DNA of 64,000 nucleotides from Pseudomonas moorei (GTDB lineage Bacteria; Pseudomonadota; Gammaproteobacteria; Pseudomonadales; Pseudomonadaceae), in contig NZ_VZPP01000005.1 in the NCBI RefSeq assembly GCF_008801475.1, positions 124,001-188,000 of the forward strand, in the 5' to 3' direction. A program made the position numbers and the translations under genes. The notes beneath the pieces are model-generated. The model saw nothing but the letters and a program-made list of their open reading frames with translations, was not told the origin of the DNA and searched no databases. Within the stretch, counting starts at the first letter, position 1; each line of letters begins with the position of its first letter. Positions 1 to 8,509 of this stretch are shown in pieces.

Positions 1-48
1 GCCCTGGGCCAGTTTCGGCAGCCACTTGATGATGATTTCCCAGTTCAT
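1..48 (-). CDS. Amino acid ABC transporter permease, N-terminal fragment
   Basis: Only the first 16 codons (MNWEIIIKWLPKLAQG) are in the window; the gene runs off the left edge. Its ATG overlaps the TGA of the preceding permease gene in an ATGA arrangement, so translation is probably coupled. A second inner-membrane permease of the HisM type is expected here, because polar amino acid importers normally have two different permeases downstream of the binding protein. The identity rests on position and the short N-terminus, not on any conserved motif. Confidence 0.75.
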   Translation of the reverse strand, partial: MNWEIIIKWLPKLAQG

Positions 49-740
49 TGGGCGCTCCTCGCGAAGCCGCGAGCGGCACGTTTTTCCAGGAAGTGCATGC
101 CGGTCATGGCCAGGATCGTCAGGCTCAGGTACATGAATGCCGCGACCATATAGAAGGTGAACGGTTGCTTGGACACGGTCACACCGATTTGCGCGTGACG
201 CATGATTTCTTCCAGGCCGATCACCGACACCAGTGCGGTGTCCTTCATCAGGATCATGAACAGGTTGCCCAGTCCGGGCAGGGCGATGCGCCACATCTGC
301 GGCATGATCAACTTAGTGAAGATGCGCCATTTCGACAGGCCCAGCGCCACACCGGCTTCACGATGGCCTTTTGGGATGGCGAGGATCGCGCCGCGAAACA
401 CTTCCGTGGCGTAGGCGCCGAAGCACAGGCCCAGGGCGATGACGCCGGCGGCGAAGGCATTGAGTTCCAGGTCGGGGTTGCCGAAGAACTCGCCCAGGGC
501 GCGCATCAGGTTGACGGTGCCGAAGTAGATCAGCAGGACCCAGAGCAGTTCCGGGATACCGCGAACCAGGGTCGAATAGGTGCCGCCAAGCCATTGCAAC
601 GGCTTGTACGGGGAAGTCTTGGCCAAGGCGCCGAGCAGACCGAGTACCAGTCCCAGGCACAGGGCCGAGAGCGCCAGTTTCACAGTCATCAGCGCGCCAG
701 CGGCGAGCGCCGGGCCGAATCCGTAGAGGTCGATAATCAT
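45..740 (-). CDS. Polar amino acid ABC transporter permease (HisQ type)
   Basis: This is a 231-residue inner-membrane permease that forms half of the channel of a basic amino acid importer. It is strongly hydrophobic, with about five membrane segments, and has the EAA loop that docks the ATPase (EVFRGAILAIPKGHREAG... around residues 125-150). I start at the ATG at 740 (MIIDLYGFG) because that gives the usual HisQ/ArtQ N-terminus; the open frame extends further upstream, but those residues are not membrane-like. It lies in an operon of ATPase, binding protein, permease and permease, and overlaps the next permease gene by four bases. In P. aeruginosa I recall the same set as PA5152-PA5155. The substrate, probably lysine, arginine, ornithine or histidine, is inferred. 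Confidence 0.9.
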   Translation of the reverse strand: MIIDLYGFGPALAAGALMTVKLALSALCLGLVLGLLGALAKTSPYKPLQWLGGTYSTLVRGIPELLWVLLIYFGTVNLMRALGEFFGNPDLELNAFAAGVIALGLCFGAYATEVFRGAILAIPKGHREAGVALGLSKWRIFTKLIMPQMWRIALPGLGNLFMILMKDTALVSVIGLEEIMRHAQIGVTVSKQPFTFYMVAAFMYLSLTILAMTGMHFLEKRAARGFARSAQ

Positions 741-818
741 GGATTTCTTTTCAAATCGCGGCAGGCAAGGCCGGGGACCGGCGCCGTCAGCAGGCGGCAC
801 CGGTCTGGCAGGTCAGGA

Positions 819-1565
819 TCAATAGATGCTGAACGGGAAGTACTTGTCGTTGATTTTCTTGTAGGTACCGTCAGCAACGATTTCTTTGAGCGCGGCGTTC
901 AGCTTTTCGCGGATCGGATCGTTCTTGCGCACGGCGATACCGATCTTGTCGCTTTCTTCCACTGGGTCGCCCTTGAATTCGTAGGCGCGGCCAGCGTCGC
1001 TTTTGAGCCACTCGTAGTTGACGTATTTGTCCGCCAGGATGCCGTCCAGGCGACCGGAAGTCAGGTCGAGGTAGGCGTTTTCCTGGGTGTCGTAGAGTTT
1101 GACTTCAACGCCCGGCATGTTGTCTTCCAGCCAGGTGCCGGCGAGGGTCGCACGTTGTGCGCCGATCACTTTGCCTTGCAGGGAAGCCTTATCGGTCTTG
1201 AACTCTTTATCTTTCGGCGCGATGAATTGCAGCTTGTTGGAGTAGTACGGGTCGGTGAAGTCCACCGCTTGCTTGCGCTCGTTGGTGATCGACATCGAAG
1301 AGATCAGGAAGTCGAACTTCTTGGCGTTCAGGGCCGGAATGATGCCGTCCCAGTCGGAAGTCACGACGGTGCATTCGACTTTCATCTTGGCGCACAGGGC
1401 GTCGCCGATTTCCTTGTCGAAGCCGACCACGTTGCCACTGGCATCTTTATTGTTGAACGGCGGGTAGGCCGCTTCGATGCCCATCTTCAGGGTTTCGGCC
1501 ATGGCACCGGCGCTGAAGGCCAGGGTGACGGCGGCAGCCAGGAAGATTTTTTTGAAGTTCTGCAT
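819..1565 (-). CDS. Periplasmic basic amino acid-binding protein (HisJ/ArgT family)
   Basis: This is a 248-residue solute-binding protein of cluster 3. The N-terminus MQNFKKIFLAAAVTLAFSAG with a cleavage site near AMA-ET is a typical Sec signal peptide. The family pattern follows: GIEAAYPPFNNKD, GFDKEIGDALC, the W-D-G-IIPAL segment and DFTDPYY. The ATG at 1565 is preceded by GGAG at suitable spacing, while the longer open frame upstream lacks a signal sequence. It sits between the ATPase and permease genes of the same operon, with 13 bases to the ATPase stop. It should deliver a cationic amino acid to the permease pair. Exact specificity cannot be read from the sequence. Confidence 0.92.
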   Translation of the reverse strand: MQNFKKIFLAAAVTLAFSAGAMAETLKMGIEAAYPPFNNKDASGNVVGFDKEIGDALCAKMKVECTVVTSDWDGIIPALNAKKFDFLISSMSITNERKQAVDFTDPYYSNKLQFIAPKDKEFKTDKASLQGKVIGAQRATLAGTWLEDNMPGVEVKLYDTQENAYLDLTSGRLDGILADKYVNYEWLKSDAGRAYEFKGDPVEESDKIGIAVRKNDPIREKLNAALKEIVADGTYKKINDKYFPFSIY

Positions 1566-1578
1566 GCGGGTAGCTCCG

Positions 1579-2352
1579 TTAGCGGTTGCTGGACATGAAT
1601 TGTTTGCAGCGTGCCGAAAGCGGGTTTTCAAACACCTGCTGTGGCGATCCTTGCTCTTCTACCAGGCCCTGGTGCAGAAACACCACTTCGCTGGAAACCT
1701 GACGGGCGAAGCCCATTTCATGGGTCACCAGCAGCATGGTGCGGCCTTCTTCGGCCAGTGCGCGGATGACATTAAGTACTTCCTGGACCATTTCCGGGTC
1801 AAGGGCGGAGGTGGGCTCGTCGAACAGGATGACCTTGGGCTGCATGGCCAGGGTGCGGGCGATGGCCGCGCGCTGTTGTTGACCGCCGGACAGTTGTGCG
1901 GGGTAGGCATGGCGCTTGTCGGCGATACCGACCTTGGCCAGCAAGGCTTCGGCCACTTCAATGGCTTCGGCCTTGCTCTGGCCGAGCACGCGGCGCGGCG
2001 CTTCGATGATGTTGTCGAGCACGCTCATGTGCGGCCACAGATTAAAGTTTTGAAATACAAAACCAATTTCGCTGCGCAGGCGATTGATCTGCTTGCCGTC
2101 GGCAGCGACCAGTTCACCATTTTTGGCGGCTTTGAGCTTGAGCTCCTCGCCGGCGACCAGGATCTGGCCCTGATGCGGGTTTTCCAGCAGGTTGATGCAG
2201 CGCAGGAACGTGGACTTGCCGGAGCCGGAAGAACCCAGGATCGAGATCACATCGCCGTCGCGGGCGGTCAGCGAGATGCCTTTGAGCACCTCCAGCGAGC
2301 CGTAGCGTTTGTGCAGGTTGCGGATTTCAAGCGCGGGCGTGGCCTCAGCCAT
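1579..2352 (-). CDS. Amino acid ABC transporter ATP-binding protein (HisP type)
   Basis: This 257-residue cytoplasmic ATPase powers the importer encoded downstream. It has Walker A GSSGSGKST (residues about 40-48), the signature LSGGQQQR, Walker B VILFDEPTSALDPE, and the H-loop histidine in LVTHEMGFAR. Length and the insert between Walker A and the Q-loop (KLKAAKNGELVAADG) are typical of HisP rather than GlnQ. The ATG at 2352 has GAGGA about eight bases upstream. It is the first gene of the minus-strand operon, so the promoter should lie in the gap to the right. Confidence 0.93.
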   Translation of the reverse strand: MAEATPALEIRNLHKRYGSLEVLKGISLTARDGDVISILGSSGSGKSTFLRCINLLENPHQGQILVAGEELKLKAAKNGELVAADGKQINRLRSEIGFVFQNFNLWPHMSVLDNIIEAPRRVLGQSKAEAIEVAEALLAKVGIADKRHAYPAQLSGGQQQRAAIARTLAMQPKVILFDEPTSALDPEMVQEVLNVIRALAEEGRTMLLVTHEMGFARQVSSEVVFLHQGLVEEQGSPQQVFENPLSARCKQFMSSNR

Positions 2353-2733
2353 GTGCGTTCCTCATTGTGTTTTGCGCTCCTGCTGTTGGCGGCCTTACTG
2401 GCGAGGCGGCCAAGCTAGCATAGCGTTTCCAAGGCAGCCAACAGCGCTACGGGCAGTAAACGGGTGGCATGTGGCAGGTTGTCGCATCGGCGCAGCAGAC
2501 TGTCGCCCCGTCAACAACCGAACAGTCGTTTGAACCCTGCTTCCGGATAAAAAGCCAGGCGGCCGTTCTAAAAAAGGGCGCGATGTTGCCAGCTTTGGCG
2601 GGGGGTTGGAAGCGTAAACAGGCCAAAGGTTGCCGAACTGCACTTTTATCGTGCGTCGAGGCATTTTTGGGTGTGTTTCCGGTGCGCGGGATCGTCACTT
2701 GAAGTGAGTCGCAGGGTAACGTTCTGGCAAAGT

Positions 2734-2751
2734 GCCATTAATATCAATGGC
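2734..2751. repeat. Inverted repeat GCCATT-N6-AATGGC
   Basis: A perfect six-base inverted repeat with a six-base spacer lies about 58 bases upstream of the likely sigma-54 promoter of the GabP-like gene. Enhancer-binding activators of sigma-54 normally bind palindromes at about this distance or further. It does not match the NtrC consensus, so the protein that would bind is unknown. Confidence 0.45.
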
Positions 2752-2808
2752 TTGCGATGACTGTCCGGTCAGGTTGAAATCGCCGGGGTAGACGGTTTTG
2801 AAACATTT

Positions 2809-2823
2809 TGGCGCAATTATTGC
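2809..2823 (+). promoter_or_regulatory. Likely sigma-54 (RpoN) promoter of the GabP-like gene
   Basis: TGGCGCAATTATTGC matches the -24/-12 consensus TGGCAC-N5-TTGC at 10 of its 11 defined... bases counted outside the spacer: TGGC, C and TTGC agree and only the fifth base differs, and the invariant GG and GC have the correct 12-base spacing. Transcription would begin near 2835 and leave a leader of about 83 bases before the ATG at 2918. A nitrogen-controlled promoter suits a GABA or amino acid permease. The site is read by eye. Confidence 0.6.
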
Positions 2824-2917
2824 GTGCAGATTCCGGAACGCCCCCGTTTGTTTCTTTTTACAAAGAGGAACACCAGACGGGTGAACGTATTCGCTTCTCC
2901 TTACAAAGGTAGTTTCA

Positions 2918-4309
2918 ATGAGCAGTACCCAAAGCTCTAATGGCCTCGAACAGGGGCTCAAACCGCGTCATGTGACCATGCTGTCGATTGCCGGGGTTAT
3001 CGGTGCCGGCCTGTTCGTCGGCTCGGGTCACGCAATCGCCGCCGCAGGCCCGGCTGTACTGTTGGCTTACGCCGCCGCCGGTATGCTGGTGGTGTTGGTC
3101 ATGCGCATGCTCGGCGAGATGGCCGTTGCTTCGCCGGACACAGGTTCCTTCTCGACGTATGCCGATCGCGCGATCGGTCACTGGGCCGGTTTCACCATCG
3201 GCTGGTTGTACTGGTGGTTCTGGGTGCTCGTCATCCCGCTGGAGGCCAACGCCGCCGCGACCATCCTGCATGCCTGGTTCCCTAACGTGGCTATCTGGGC
3301 CTTTGCCTTGGTGATCACGATGTTGCTGACGGTAACCAACCTGTTCAGCGTGAAGAACTATGGCGAGTTCGAATTCTGGTTCGCCCTGGTCAAGGTCCTG
3401 GCGATCATCGGTTTCATCGTGCTCGGCGTGCTGGCGATCTTCGGCTTCCTGCCAGGCAGCCAGGTCAGCGGCGTTTCGCACCTGTTCGACACTCAGGGCT
3501 TCCTGCCAAACGGCATGGGCGCGGTGTTGGGCGCGATCCTGACCACCATGTTCTCCTTCATGGGTACCGAAATCGTGACCATCGCGGCCGCGGAATCGAA
3601 GAACCCTGGCAAGCAAATCTCCAAGGCCACCAACTCGGTGATCTGGCGGATCGGCTTGTTCTACCTTGTATCGATCTTCATCGTTGTGGCCCTGGTGCCA
3701 TGGAACGATCCGGTACTGGCCAGCCTCGGTTCCTACCAGACCGTGCTTGAGCGCATGGGCATTCCGAATGCCAAAATGATTGTTGATATCGTGGTACTGG
3801 TCGCCGTGACCAGCTGCCTGAACTCGGCGCTCTACACCTCGTCGCGCATGTTGTTCTCCCTGGGCAAGCGCGGTGATGCACCGGCCATGTCCACCCGTAC
3901 CAACAGCAGCGGCACGCCATACTGGGCGGTGATGTTGTCCACAGGCGCTGCGTTCCTGGCGACATTCGCCAACTACGTGGCCCCGGCGGCGGTATTTGAA
4001 TTCCTGCTGGCCAGCTCCGGTGCCATTGCACTGCTCGTGTACCTGGTGATTGCGGTCTCGCAACTGCGCATGCGCAAACAGCGTATGGCTCGCGGCGAGA
4101 AAATCGTCTTCAGCATGTGGCTGTTCCCGGGCCTGACCTACGCGGTGATCGTGTTCATCGTCGGCGCCCTGACCATCATGCTGTTCCAGGAGGCCCATCG
4201 TGTGGAAATCCTCGCGACCGGTCTGCTCGGTATCATGGTGGTAGCGGCCGGCTTGCTGGTTGCTCGCCGTCGTCGTAACGAGAAGATGATCGGGGCGGTT
4301 GCGCGCTGA
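2918..4309 (+). CDS. gabP: GabP-like amino acid permease (APC superfamily, AAT family)
   Basis: This 463-residue, twelve-segment inner-membrane symporter begins with the family hallmark LKPRHVTMLSIAGVIGAGLF (G-x-G-A-G-L-F-V-G-S-G) and continues with GEMAV..PDTGSFSTYA, PLEANAAATIL and the conserved cytoplasmic ESKNPGK loop. Length and N-terminus fit 4-aminobutyrate permease (E. coli GabP is about the same size), but the family also carries aromatic and basic amino acids, so the symbol is a best guess. AAAGG lies upstream of the ATG. It is transcribed alone between a divergent ABC operon and a strong bidirectional terminator. A sigma-54-type promoter upstream suggests nitrogen control. Confidence 0.8.
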   Translation: MSSTQSSNGLEQGLKPRHVTMLSIAGVIGAGLFVGSGHAIAAAGPAVLLAYAAAGMLVVLVMRMLGEMAVASPDTGSFSTYADRAIGHWAGFTIGWLYWWFWVLVIPLEANAAATILHAWFPNVAIWAFALVITMLLTVTNLFSVKNYGEFEFWFALVKVLAIIGFIVLGVLAIFGFLPGSQVSGVSHLFDTQGFLPNGMGAVLGAILTTMFSFMGTEIVTIAAAESKNPGKQISKATNSVIWRIGLFYLVSIFIVVALVPWNDPVLASLGSYQTVLERMGIPNAKMIVDIVVLVAVTSCLNSALYTSSRMLFSLGKRGDAPAMSTRTNSSGTPYWAVMLSTGAAFLATFANYVAPAAVFEFLLASSGAIALLVYLVIAVSQLRMRKQRMARGEKIVFSMWLFPGLTYAVIVFIVGALTIMLFQEAHRVEILATGLLGIMVVAAGLLVARRRRNEKMIGAVAR

Positions 4310-4341
4310 GTCCCTGACTCACGCCAGACGTTGTTGAAATG

Positions 4342-4380
4342 AAAAACGGCCGCTGTCAGCGATGACAAGCGGCCGTTTTT
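4342..4380. terminator. Bidirectional rho-independent terminator
   Basis: An AAACGGCCGCT stem pairs with AGCGGCCGTTT around a 12-base loop, with five T on the right and five A on the left. It therefore serves both the GabP-like gene and the convergent small-protein gene ending at 4397. Confidence 0.9.
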
Positions 4381-4396
4381 GTTTGCGTTGAAATCG

Positions 4397-4849
4397 TTAC
4401 TCGCTTTTGTCTTCCTGCGCTTCCAGCGTCTGGCGATAGCTGTCGAGTGCATCGCCGAAGTCGGTGATGAACTGCGGGTCGGTCAGCCAGGCCTGGGCGG
4501 TGTCGCGGTCCATGCCGTCAGCCCACATGCGATAGTCGATCAGCATGTCGGCGGCCAGGTGGGTGGCGGCCATGGCTTCGTTGTCGGCGTTTTCCATGTC
4601 CAGCAGCTCTGGACGGTCGTTGATGATCCCGGCGAGGTCGGTCAGCAGGGTCAGCAGCATGTCATTGCGACCGATGGCTTCCGCGTCGCGCATCTTGCTG
4701 AACATCGCCAGGGTGTATTCCGGGATCGGCTCGCCCATTTCGCCCAGGTCATCGTCCGGCGCGGCAGGTTTTCTGCCGTGGATGTTGATCTGTCTGGCTT
4801 TGGCTTTTGCGCGTTTGGCGCGTTTCTGTTGCTTGTTCAGGGAGGCCAT
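4397..4849 (-). CDS. Conserved hypothetical protein with basic N-terminus, paralogue of its neighbour
   Basis: This 150-residue protein starts with a Lys/Arg/Ala/Gln-rich stretch (MASLNKQQKRAKRAKAKARQ) followed by an acidic, helical remainder. The gene just upstream encodes the same N-terminus (MASANKQQKRASRAKAKAKQ) and a similar second half (Y-R-x-W-A/S-A-D, AWL/I-x-x-P-x-F), so the pair arose by tandem duplication. Six bases separate them and they are presumably cotranscribed. No family function is known to me. The basic start could bind nucleic acid, but no DNA-binding fold is visible. Confidence 0.8.
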   Translation of the reverse strand: MASLNKQQKRAKRAKAKARQINIHGRKPAAPDDDLGEMGEPIPEYTLAMFSKMRDAEAIGRNDMLLTLLTDLAGIINDRPELLDMENADNEAMAATHLAADMLIDYRMWADGMDRDTAQAWLTDPQFITDFGDALDSYRQTLEAQEDKSE

Positions 4850-4855
4850 GGGAAC

Positions 4856-5272
4856 TCAGTTCGGTTTCTGTTGGGTTTGGGCCGCGATGGCGTCGGACGC
4901 CGCCACGTAGTCAGCCTGGAAGGCCGGGGATTCGATCCATGCCAGGGCACCGGCTTCGTCGGTGTCGGCGGACCATTGGCGATACTCGATCAGCGCCGCG
5001 AGGATGAAATCCATCGCGCCTTCCTCGCCTTCCTGCTCGTATACCAGCTCCAGCAGCGGGTCTTCGAGGAAGGCCGCGCACATGGCTTGCTGGCTGATCT
5101 TTTGTGCGTCGATCATTTTCTTGAACAGTTCGGTCAGGTCCACCGATTCGAAGTCGATGCGGTCGTCGTTCGGGTCCAGCTCGACAGGCGCGGCGGCCCG
5201 TTGAGTGCGGTTCTGCTTGGCCTTGGCCTTGGCGCGGGAGGCGCGTTTTTGCTGCTTGTTGGCGGAGGCCAT
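4856..5272 (-). CDS. Conserved hypothetical protein, paralogue of the gene downstream
   Basis: This 138-residue protein has a basic N-terminus and an acidic body (DPNDDRIDFESVDLTELFKKM ... YRQWSADTDEAGALAWIESPAFQADY). I start at the ATG at 5272 because it aligns with the first residues of the paralogue; the open frame running further upstream does not resemble it. It is the upstream member of a tandem pair and lies 37 bases after the alpha/beta hydrolase gene, so the three may form one transcript. Function unknown. Confidence 0.78.
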   Translation of the reverse strand: MASANKQQKRASRAKAKAKQNRTQRAAAPVELDPNDDRIDFESVDLTELFKKMIDAQKISQQAMCAAFLEDPLLELVYEQEGEEGAMDFILAALIEYRQWSADTDEAGALAWIESPAFQADYVAASDAIAAQTQQKPN

Positions 5273-5309
5273 GGGCGTCGTTCCGTAATTCGTTGAAAGG
5301 GCGGCTGGT

Positions 5310-6272
5310 TCAGCTGCGCGGCACCGTCCGCCCGGGTGTGCCGGGGGCCAGCTCGCCGTTTTGCAGCCAGGACAATGCAATGGGCCATAGTGTGGCTTGG
5401 TATGCGCTGCGAAAAAAGGCGAAATGGCCAACTTCTTTTTCGCCGATGTCTTCGGGCGCAATGCGCAGGTGAGTGTTGTTGCTGTGGGTGAAGTAGTTGA
5501 GCAGGCGTTCGATGGCGGGAATCGTGCCATAGGGATCGTCGCTGATACTGATGGCCAGGGCTTTTGCGGTGACGGCGGCGAAGTGTCTTGTGTGGTGGTC
5601 CCGGCCGCTGGGGCGCTTCTCGTAACGAGCGGTGGGCGTACTCCAGTCACGGACCACTCCGGCGGGGGTGTCTTCCAGCCAGCCAAGGCGCTTGCCGGGA
5701 AAGTAACCGTAAATCATCGTGAGCAACGGCATCACCACATGCCATTTGCCAAGCATCCGCCAGCGATGAGAGGGCGCATAGTCGCGCCAGTACGCGAATT
5801 GCGCGCCAACCGTCACCATGCGGCGGATAAGCCGTCCCGACGCTCCCAGGCCCGCTGCACAGCCTCCAAAGCTGTGGCCCACCACATCGATCGGCTGATC
5901 GGGAAACTCACGCTGTGCGCGCTTGAGCATCGCTTCGAAATCCAGGGCGCCCCAGTCGGACCAAGAGGCCTTCAATCCTTTCAGTGACGTCGGGCGCGAT
6001 TCACCGATGCCGCGGTAGTCGTAGGTGATCACGTCAAAGTCATTGGCAAACAGGTAGTCCGCGAAGCGTGAGTAGTGACGGCAGCGCACCGAGGTGGCGG
6101 CATTGATGATGACGACCGGGCGCTGAGTGTCCTTGGCAGCATGCCGCCAGCTGAAACCTCCGAGTGCGAAGCCATCTGCGGCGAGCTCCCTGAAGGGTTC
6201 GCCAAGGGCGTCACACGCCAGCGGCAGTTCGATCTGAGTGGGGGCGAGAGGTGGGGTTTCCTGCAAGTTCAT
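5310..6272 (-). CDS. Alpha/beta-fold hydrolase, possible esterase or lipase
   Basis: This 320-residue protein shows the alpha/beta hydrolase plan: an oxyanion-side strand with VVIINAATSVRCRHYSRFADYL, TYDYRGIGES, the nucleophile elbow GHSFGG, a lid-like middle section, and a C-terminal VGHFAFFR that supplies the catalytic histidine. No signal peptide is visible, so it should be cytoplasmic. I chose the ATG at 6272 because AAAGGA precedes it at good distance. The substrate cannot be told. The small protein pair downstream gives no hint. Confidence 0.82.
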   Translation of the reverse strand: MNLQETPPLAPTQIELPLACDALGEPFRELAADGFALGGFSWRHAAKDTQRPVVIINAATSVRCRHYSRFADYLFANDFDVITYDYRGIGESRPTSLKGLKASWSDWGALDFEAMLKRAQREFPDQPIDVVGHSFGGCAAGLGASGRLIRRMVTVGAQFAYWRDYAPSHRWRMLGKWHVVMPLLTMIYGYFPGKRLGWLEDTPAGVVRDWSTPTARYEKRPSGRDHHTRHFAAVTAKALAISISDDPYGTIPAIERLLNYFTHSNNTHLRIAPEDIGEKEVGHFAFFRSAYQATLWPIALSWLQNGELAPGTPGRTVPRS

Positions 6273-6513
6273 CGGTGCCCGTCCTTTGCGGATAGTTGCC
6301 AACGATAGTCTTCACACGGCGGATGAACAATCCATCGGGGCTACAGTTGTTTCTGCTTCAGCCGCTCTTCAGGCACCGCGCGTTGTCGATGCTTAGCAGT
6401 CCGGGGTCGTTCCGCGCTCACCCCAAGTCTGAATCAATCTAAAACTCCTGCCTCCGCGCGCAAATCAAAAGAAGGGTAACGATTGGGTTCTGAAGAGCCC
6501 GGGAGTCGACATC

Positions 6514-6963
6514 ATGAAAACCTTTCATTCACTGCTGTTGCCCATCGCCACAGTCGGCGTATTCATGTTTCCAGCCATATCGCCTGCCGCCAGCCTGGAG
6601 CCTGTTGACGGTTCGGGCGTGCAGATTCAGCGGCAAGAGGAAAACGGAATTGCCTATCTGTCTGGCGGCATTGGCGATGATGAAGCGCACGCTATCCAGC
6701 AGACCACGGGCTACAACCTGCACATGATCTTCTCTGTTGGCCCGCTAAACGAGTACATCCCTGATGTGAACGTGGTCATACAGAAGGACCACGGACAAAC
6801 CGTGTTGACACTGAGCAAAGCCGGCCCGCTGGTTTACGTCCAGTTGCCCGCTGGCAAATACACTGTCGTCGCCTCGCGCAACGGCGAAGAGCGGCGGGAT
6901 ACGGCGGATATCGGCAGCGGAGCGGCCCGCAACCTGGTCTTTCACTGGAATAGTAAAAGTTAG
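6514..6963 (+). CDS. Small exported protein with carboxypeptidase-regulatory-like beta domain
   Basis: This 149-residue protein has a Sec signal peptide (hydrophobic residues 5-22, cleavage near SPA-AS). The mature part is beta-rich, and its end (KAGPLVYVQLPAGKYTVVASRNGEERR) is of the type found in carboxypeptidase-regulatory-like and transthyretin-like folds, where a peptide gains a beta-sandwich. No catalytic motif is visible, so a periplasmic binding or structural role is the most that can be said. It is a single gene followed by its own terminator. Confidence 0.72.
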   Translation: MKTFHSLLLPIATVGVFMFPAISPAASLEPVDGSGVQIQRQEENGIAYLSGGIGDDEAHAIQQTTGYNLHMIFSVGPLNEYIPDVNVVIQKDHGQTVLTLSKAGPLVYVQLPAGKYTVVASRNGEERRDTADIGSGAARNLVFHWNSKS

Positions 6964-6995
6964 CGAATGGCCAGAAAACCGGGAGGCAAATAGGA

Positions 6996-7023
6996 CCCTG
7001 AATCTTGCGACTCAGGGTTTTTT
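6996..7023 (+). terminator. Rho-independent terminator
   Basis: CCCTGA-ATCTTGCGAC-TCAGGG followed by seven T closes the small exported protein gene. The hairpin is nearly identical to the one at 8703-8731. Confidence 0.88.
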
Positions 7024-7070
7024 GTACGTGTGGTGGGTGATTGGTTGGGAGATCTGGTTGATTGAAATGC

Positions 7071-7846
7071 TCATAACCAAGCCAATGACTGGATCACCGC
7101 AACGCGCAAGGGATTGGTTTCTACGCTCAGCAGCTTGATGGCCAAGGCGCAGCAGACCACGATCAACATGGGCTTGATCAATCGTGGCCCAACCCTGACA
7201 GCGGCTCTGGCACCCAGTTGCGCGCCGACGAAGGCCGCCAATGCCATGGCTATGGCTACGGGCCAGATAATCACACCTTTGGTTATGAACCCGTGAAGAC
7301 CGAAAGGGAGCCGAGATTGCATGAAGCGTTGGCCAGTTTGGTAAAGCTCATGGCTCGCATCATGCCCAGGCCGCACAGAAGGACAAAACCGACAATGAAG
7401 AAGCAGCCCACGCCGGGGCCAAATATACCGTCGTAGAAGCCCAGGACCGGCGCCAAGGTAAACGAAAACAACAGAATGCCGATCCTTTTGCGTCGATCTT
7501 CATTGGCCAGCTTTGGAGATAACGCAAAATAGATGGCCACCAGAATCAGCATGATGGGCACGCATACTTCCAGATAGCGCTTATCAATTGAGCTGACCAG
7601 CAAGGCGCCACTGGCGCTGCCAATAAATCCGCAGACAACCAGGAAACGGCCTTCGCGCCATTCGATCAGTCCTTTGCGAGCAAAGGTCACCGTGGCAGAA
7701 ACAGTTGCCGACGCGGCCTGGAACTTGTTCGTTGCAATCGCGCTGATCGGATCTACACCTGCCAGAAACAAAGCTGGCAGGGTGATCAAGCCGTCCCCGC
7801 CGGCGATCACATGACTGTTCATGCAGCAGCCTGAATACTCAAGCAA
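7071..7846 (-). pseudogene. TauE/SafE (YfcA-like) permease, frameshifted and N-terminally truncated
   Basis: Two overlapping minus-strand frames together encode a TauE/SafE-family membrane protein. The first (7283-7846) holds AGGDGLITLPALFLAGVDPISAIATNKFQ and a second half-repeat FGPGVGCFFIVGFV..., and the second (7071-7376) gives the C-terminal segments GAQLGARAAVRVGPRLIKP. The frame is lost around 7290-7310. The start is also damaged: a stop lies directly upstream of the first possible codon and the usual first membrane helix (LAGFIDSIAGGGG type) is missing. Family members export sulfur or organic anions. Here the gene should be inactive. Confidence 0.8.
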
Positions 7847-8071
7847 TCAGCCCTGCAGCAGTAATGGATCCTCAGAAATAACGATGGGGGTGGAAAATTT
7901 TGAAAGTCCGAAAGTGCGAACCAAGACCGGTGATGAGCGGGCGACCCGGGCCCTTCTCAAGTCCGCAAACAGCCGTCTTTCAATGGCTGTTTACGGAATG
8001 CATTGCACTAGGCTTTTCGGTTTGCCAAAACGCAATGGATGGAGTGCTGAACAAACACCTGGGGGGATGTG

Positions 8072-8509
8072 TTAGCGGATGCTGCGGATGTTGCCTTTGT
8101 TGCCTTTTACCGTGACGGAAACTTTTTTGAAGATGAAGTAGTTTTCTTCGTTCACTTCATAGCGAGGGGCGACGATCAGGTCGGCACCGGAAGATTTTAC
8201 CGCTTTGTAGGCCGCGGCCGATTTGACGGCGCTGACGGGATCCAGGCCAAGACCGCTCAGGCCGCCGCTCTCACCGCCGTAGCTGACGCCGTCGGCAAAT
8301 TGGGAATCGCCACCAAACTTCAGGACGCCGAACAGGACGTTGACCGAAGACTGGCCGGAGATGGCGTCACCGACGGCGATGTCTGCCTTCAGGTCTGCTT
8401 TGACGGTGCTGTCGATGGGCGAAGAAGGTTGGCTGGTGTTGTAGCTGACACAGCCGCTTGCTGTCGCGATGATGGTCGACAGGGCGAGGAACTTCAAAAG
8501 CGTATTCAA
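8072..8509 (-). CDS. Predicted lipoprotein, TTG start
   Basis: This 145-residue protein has a lipoprotein signal (MNTLLKFLALSTIIATASGC, Cys at 20). The mature part is glycine- and serine-rich and ends with a basic beta segment (VSVTVKGNKGNIRSIR). The start codon is TTG at 8509, preceded by AAGGAAG at good distance, and no ATG in frame would keep the signal peptide. Asp is absent at +2 (Val instead), which fits outer-membrane sorting. The family is unknown to me. It is the last gene before the genomic island. Confidence 0.8.
   Translation of the reverse strand: MNTLLKFLALSTIIATASGCVSYNTSQPSSPIDSTVKADLKADIAVGDAISGQSSVNVLFGVLKFGGDSQFADGVSYGGESGGLSGLGLDPVSAVKSAAAYKAVKSSGADLIVAPRYEVNEENYFIFKKVSVTVKGNKGNIRSIR

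Larger units (their letters stand above)
2353..2917. other. Intergenic region between divergent transport genes
   Basis: These 565 bases separate the ABC transporter operon (leftward) from the GabP-like gene (rightward). I see no convincing gene; the small open frames lack ribosome sites. The right half holds a sigma-54-type promoter and an upstream inverted repeat, listed separately. I could not pick out a clear promoter for the ABC operon. Confidence 0.7.

Noticed and set aside
48..1598. Long plus-strand open frame opposite the ABC transporter genes
   Set aside because: It is a shadow of two minus-strand genes with clear family motifs. Its composition is typical of GC-rich antisense frames (many His, Gln, Arg).
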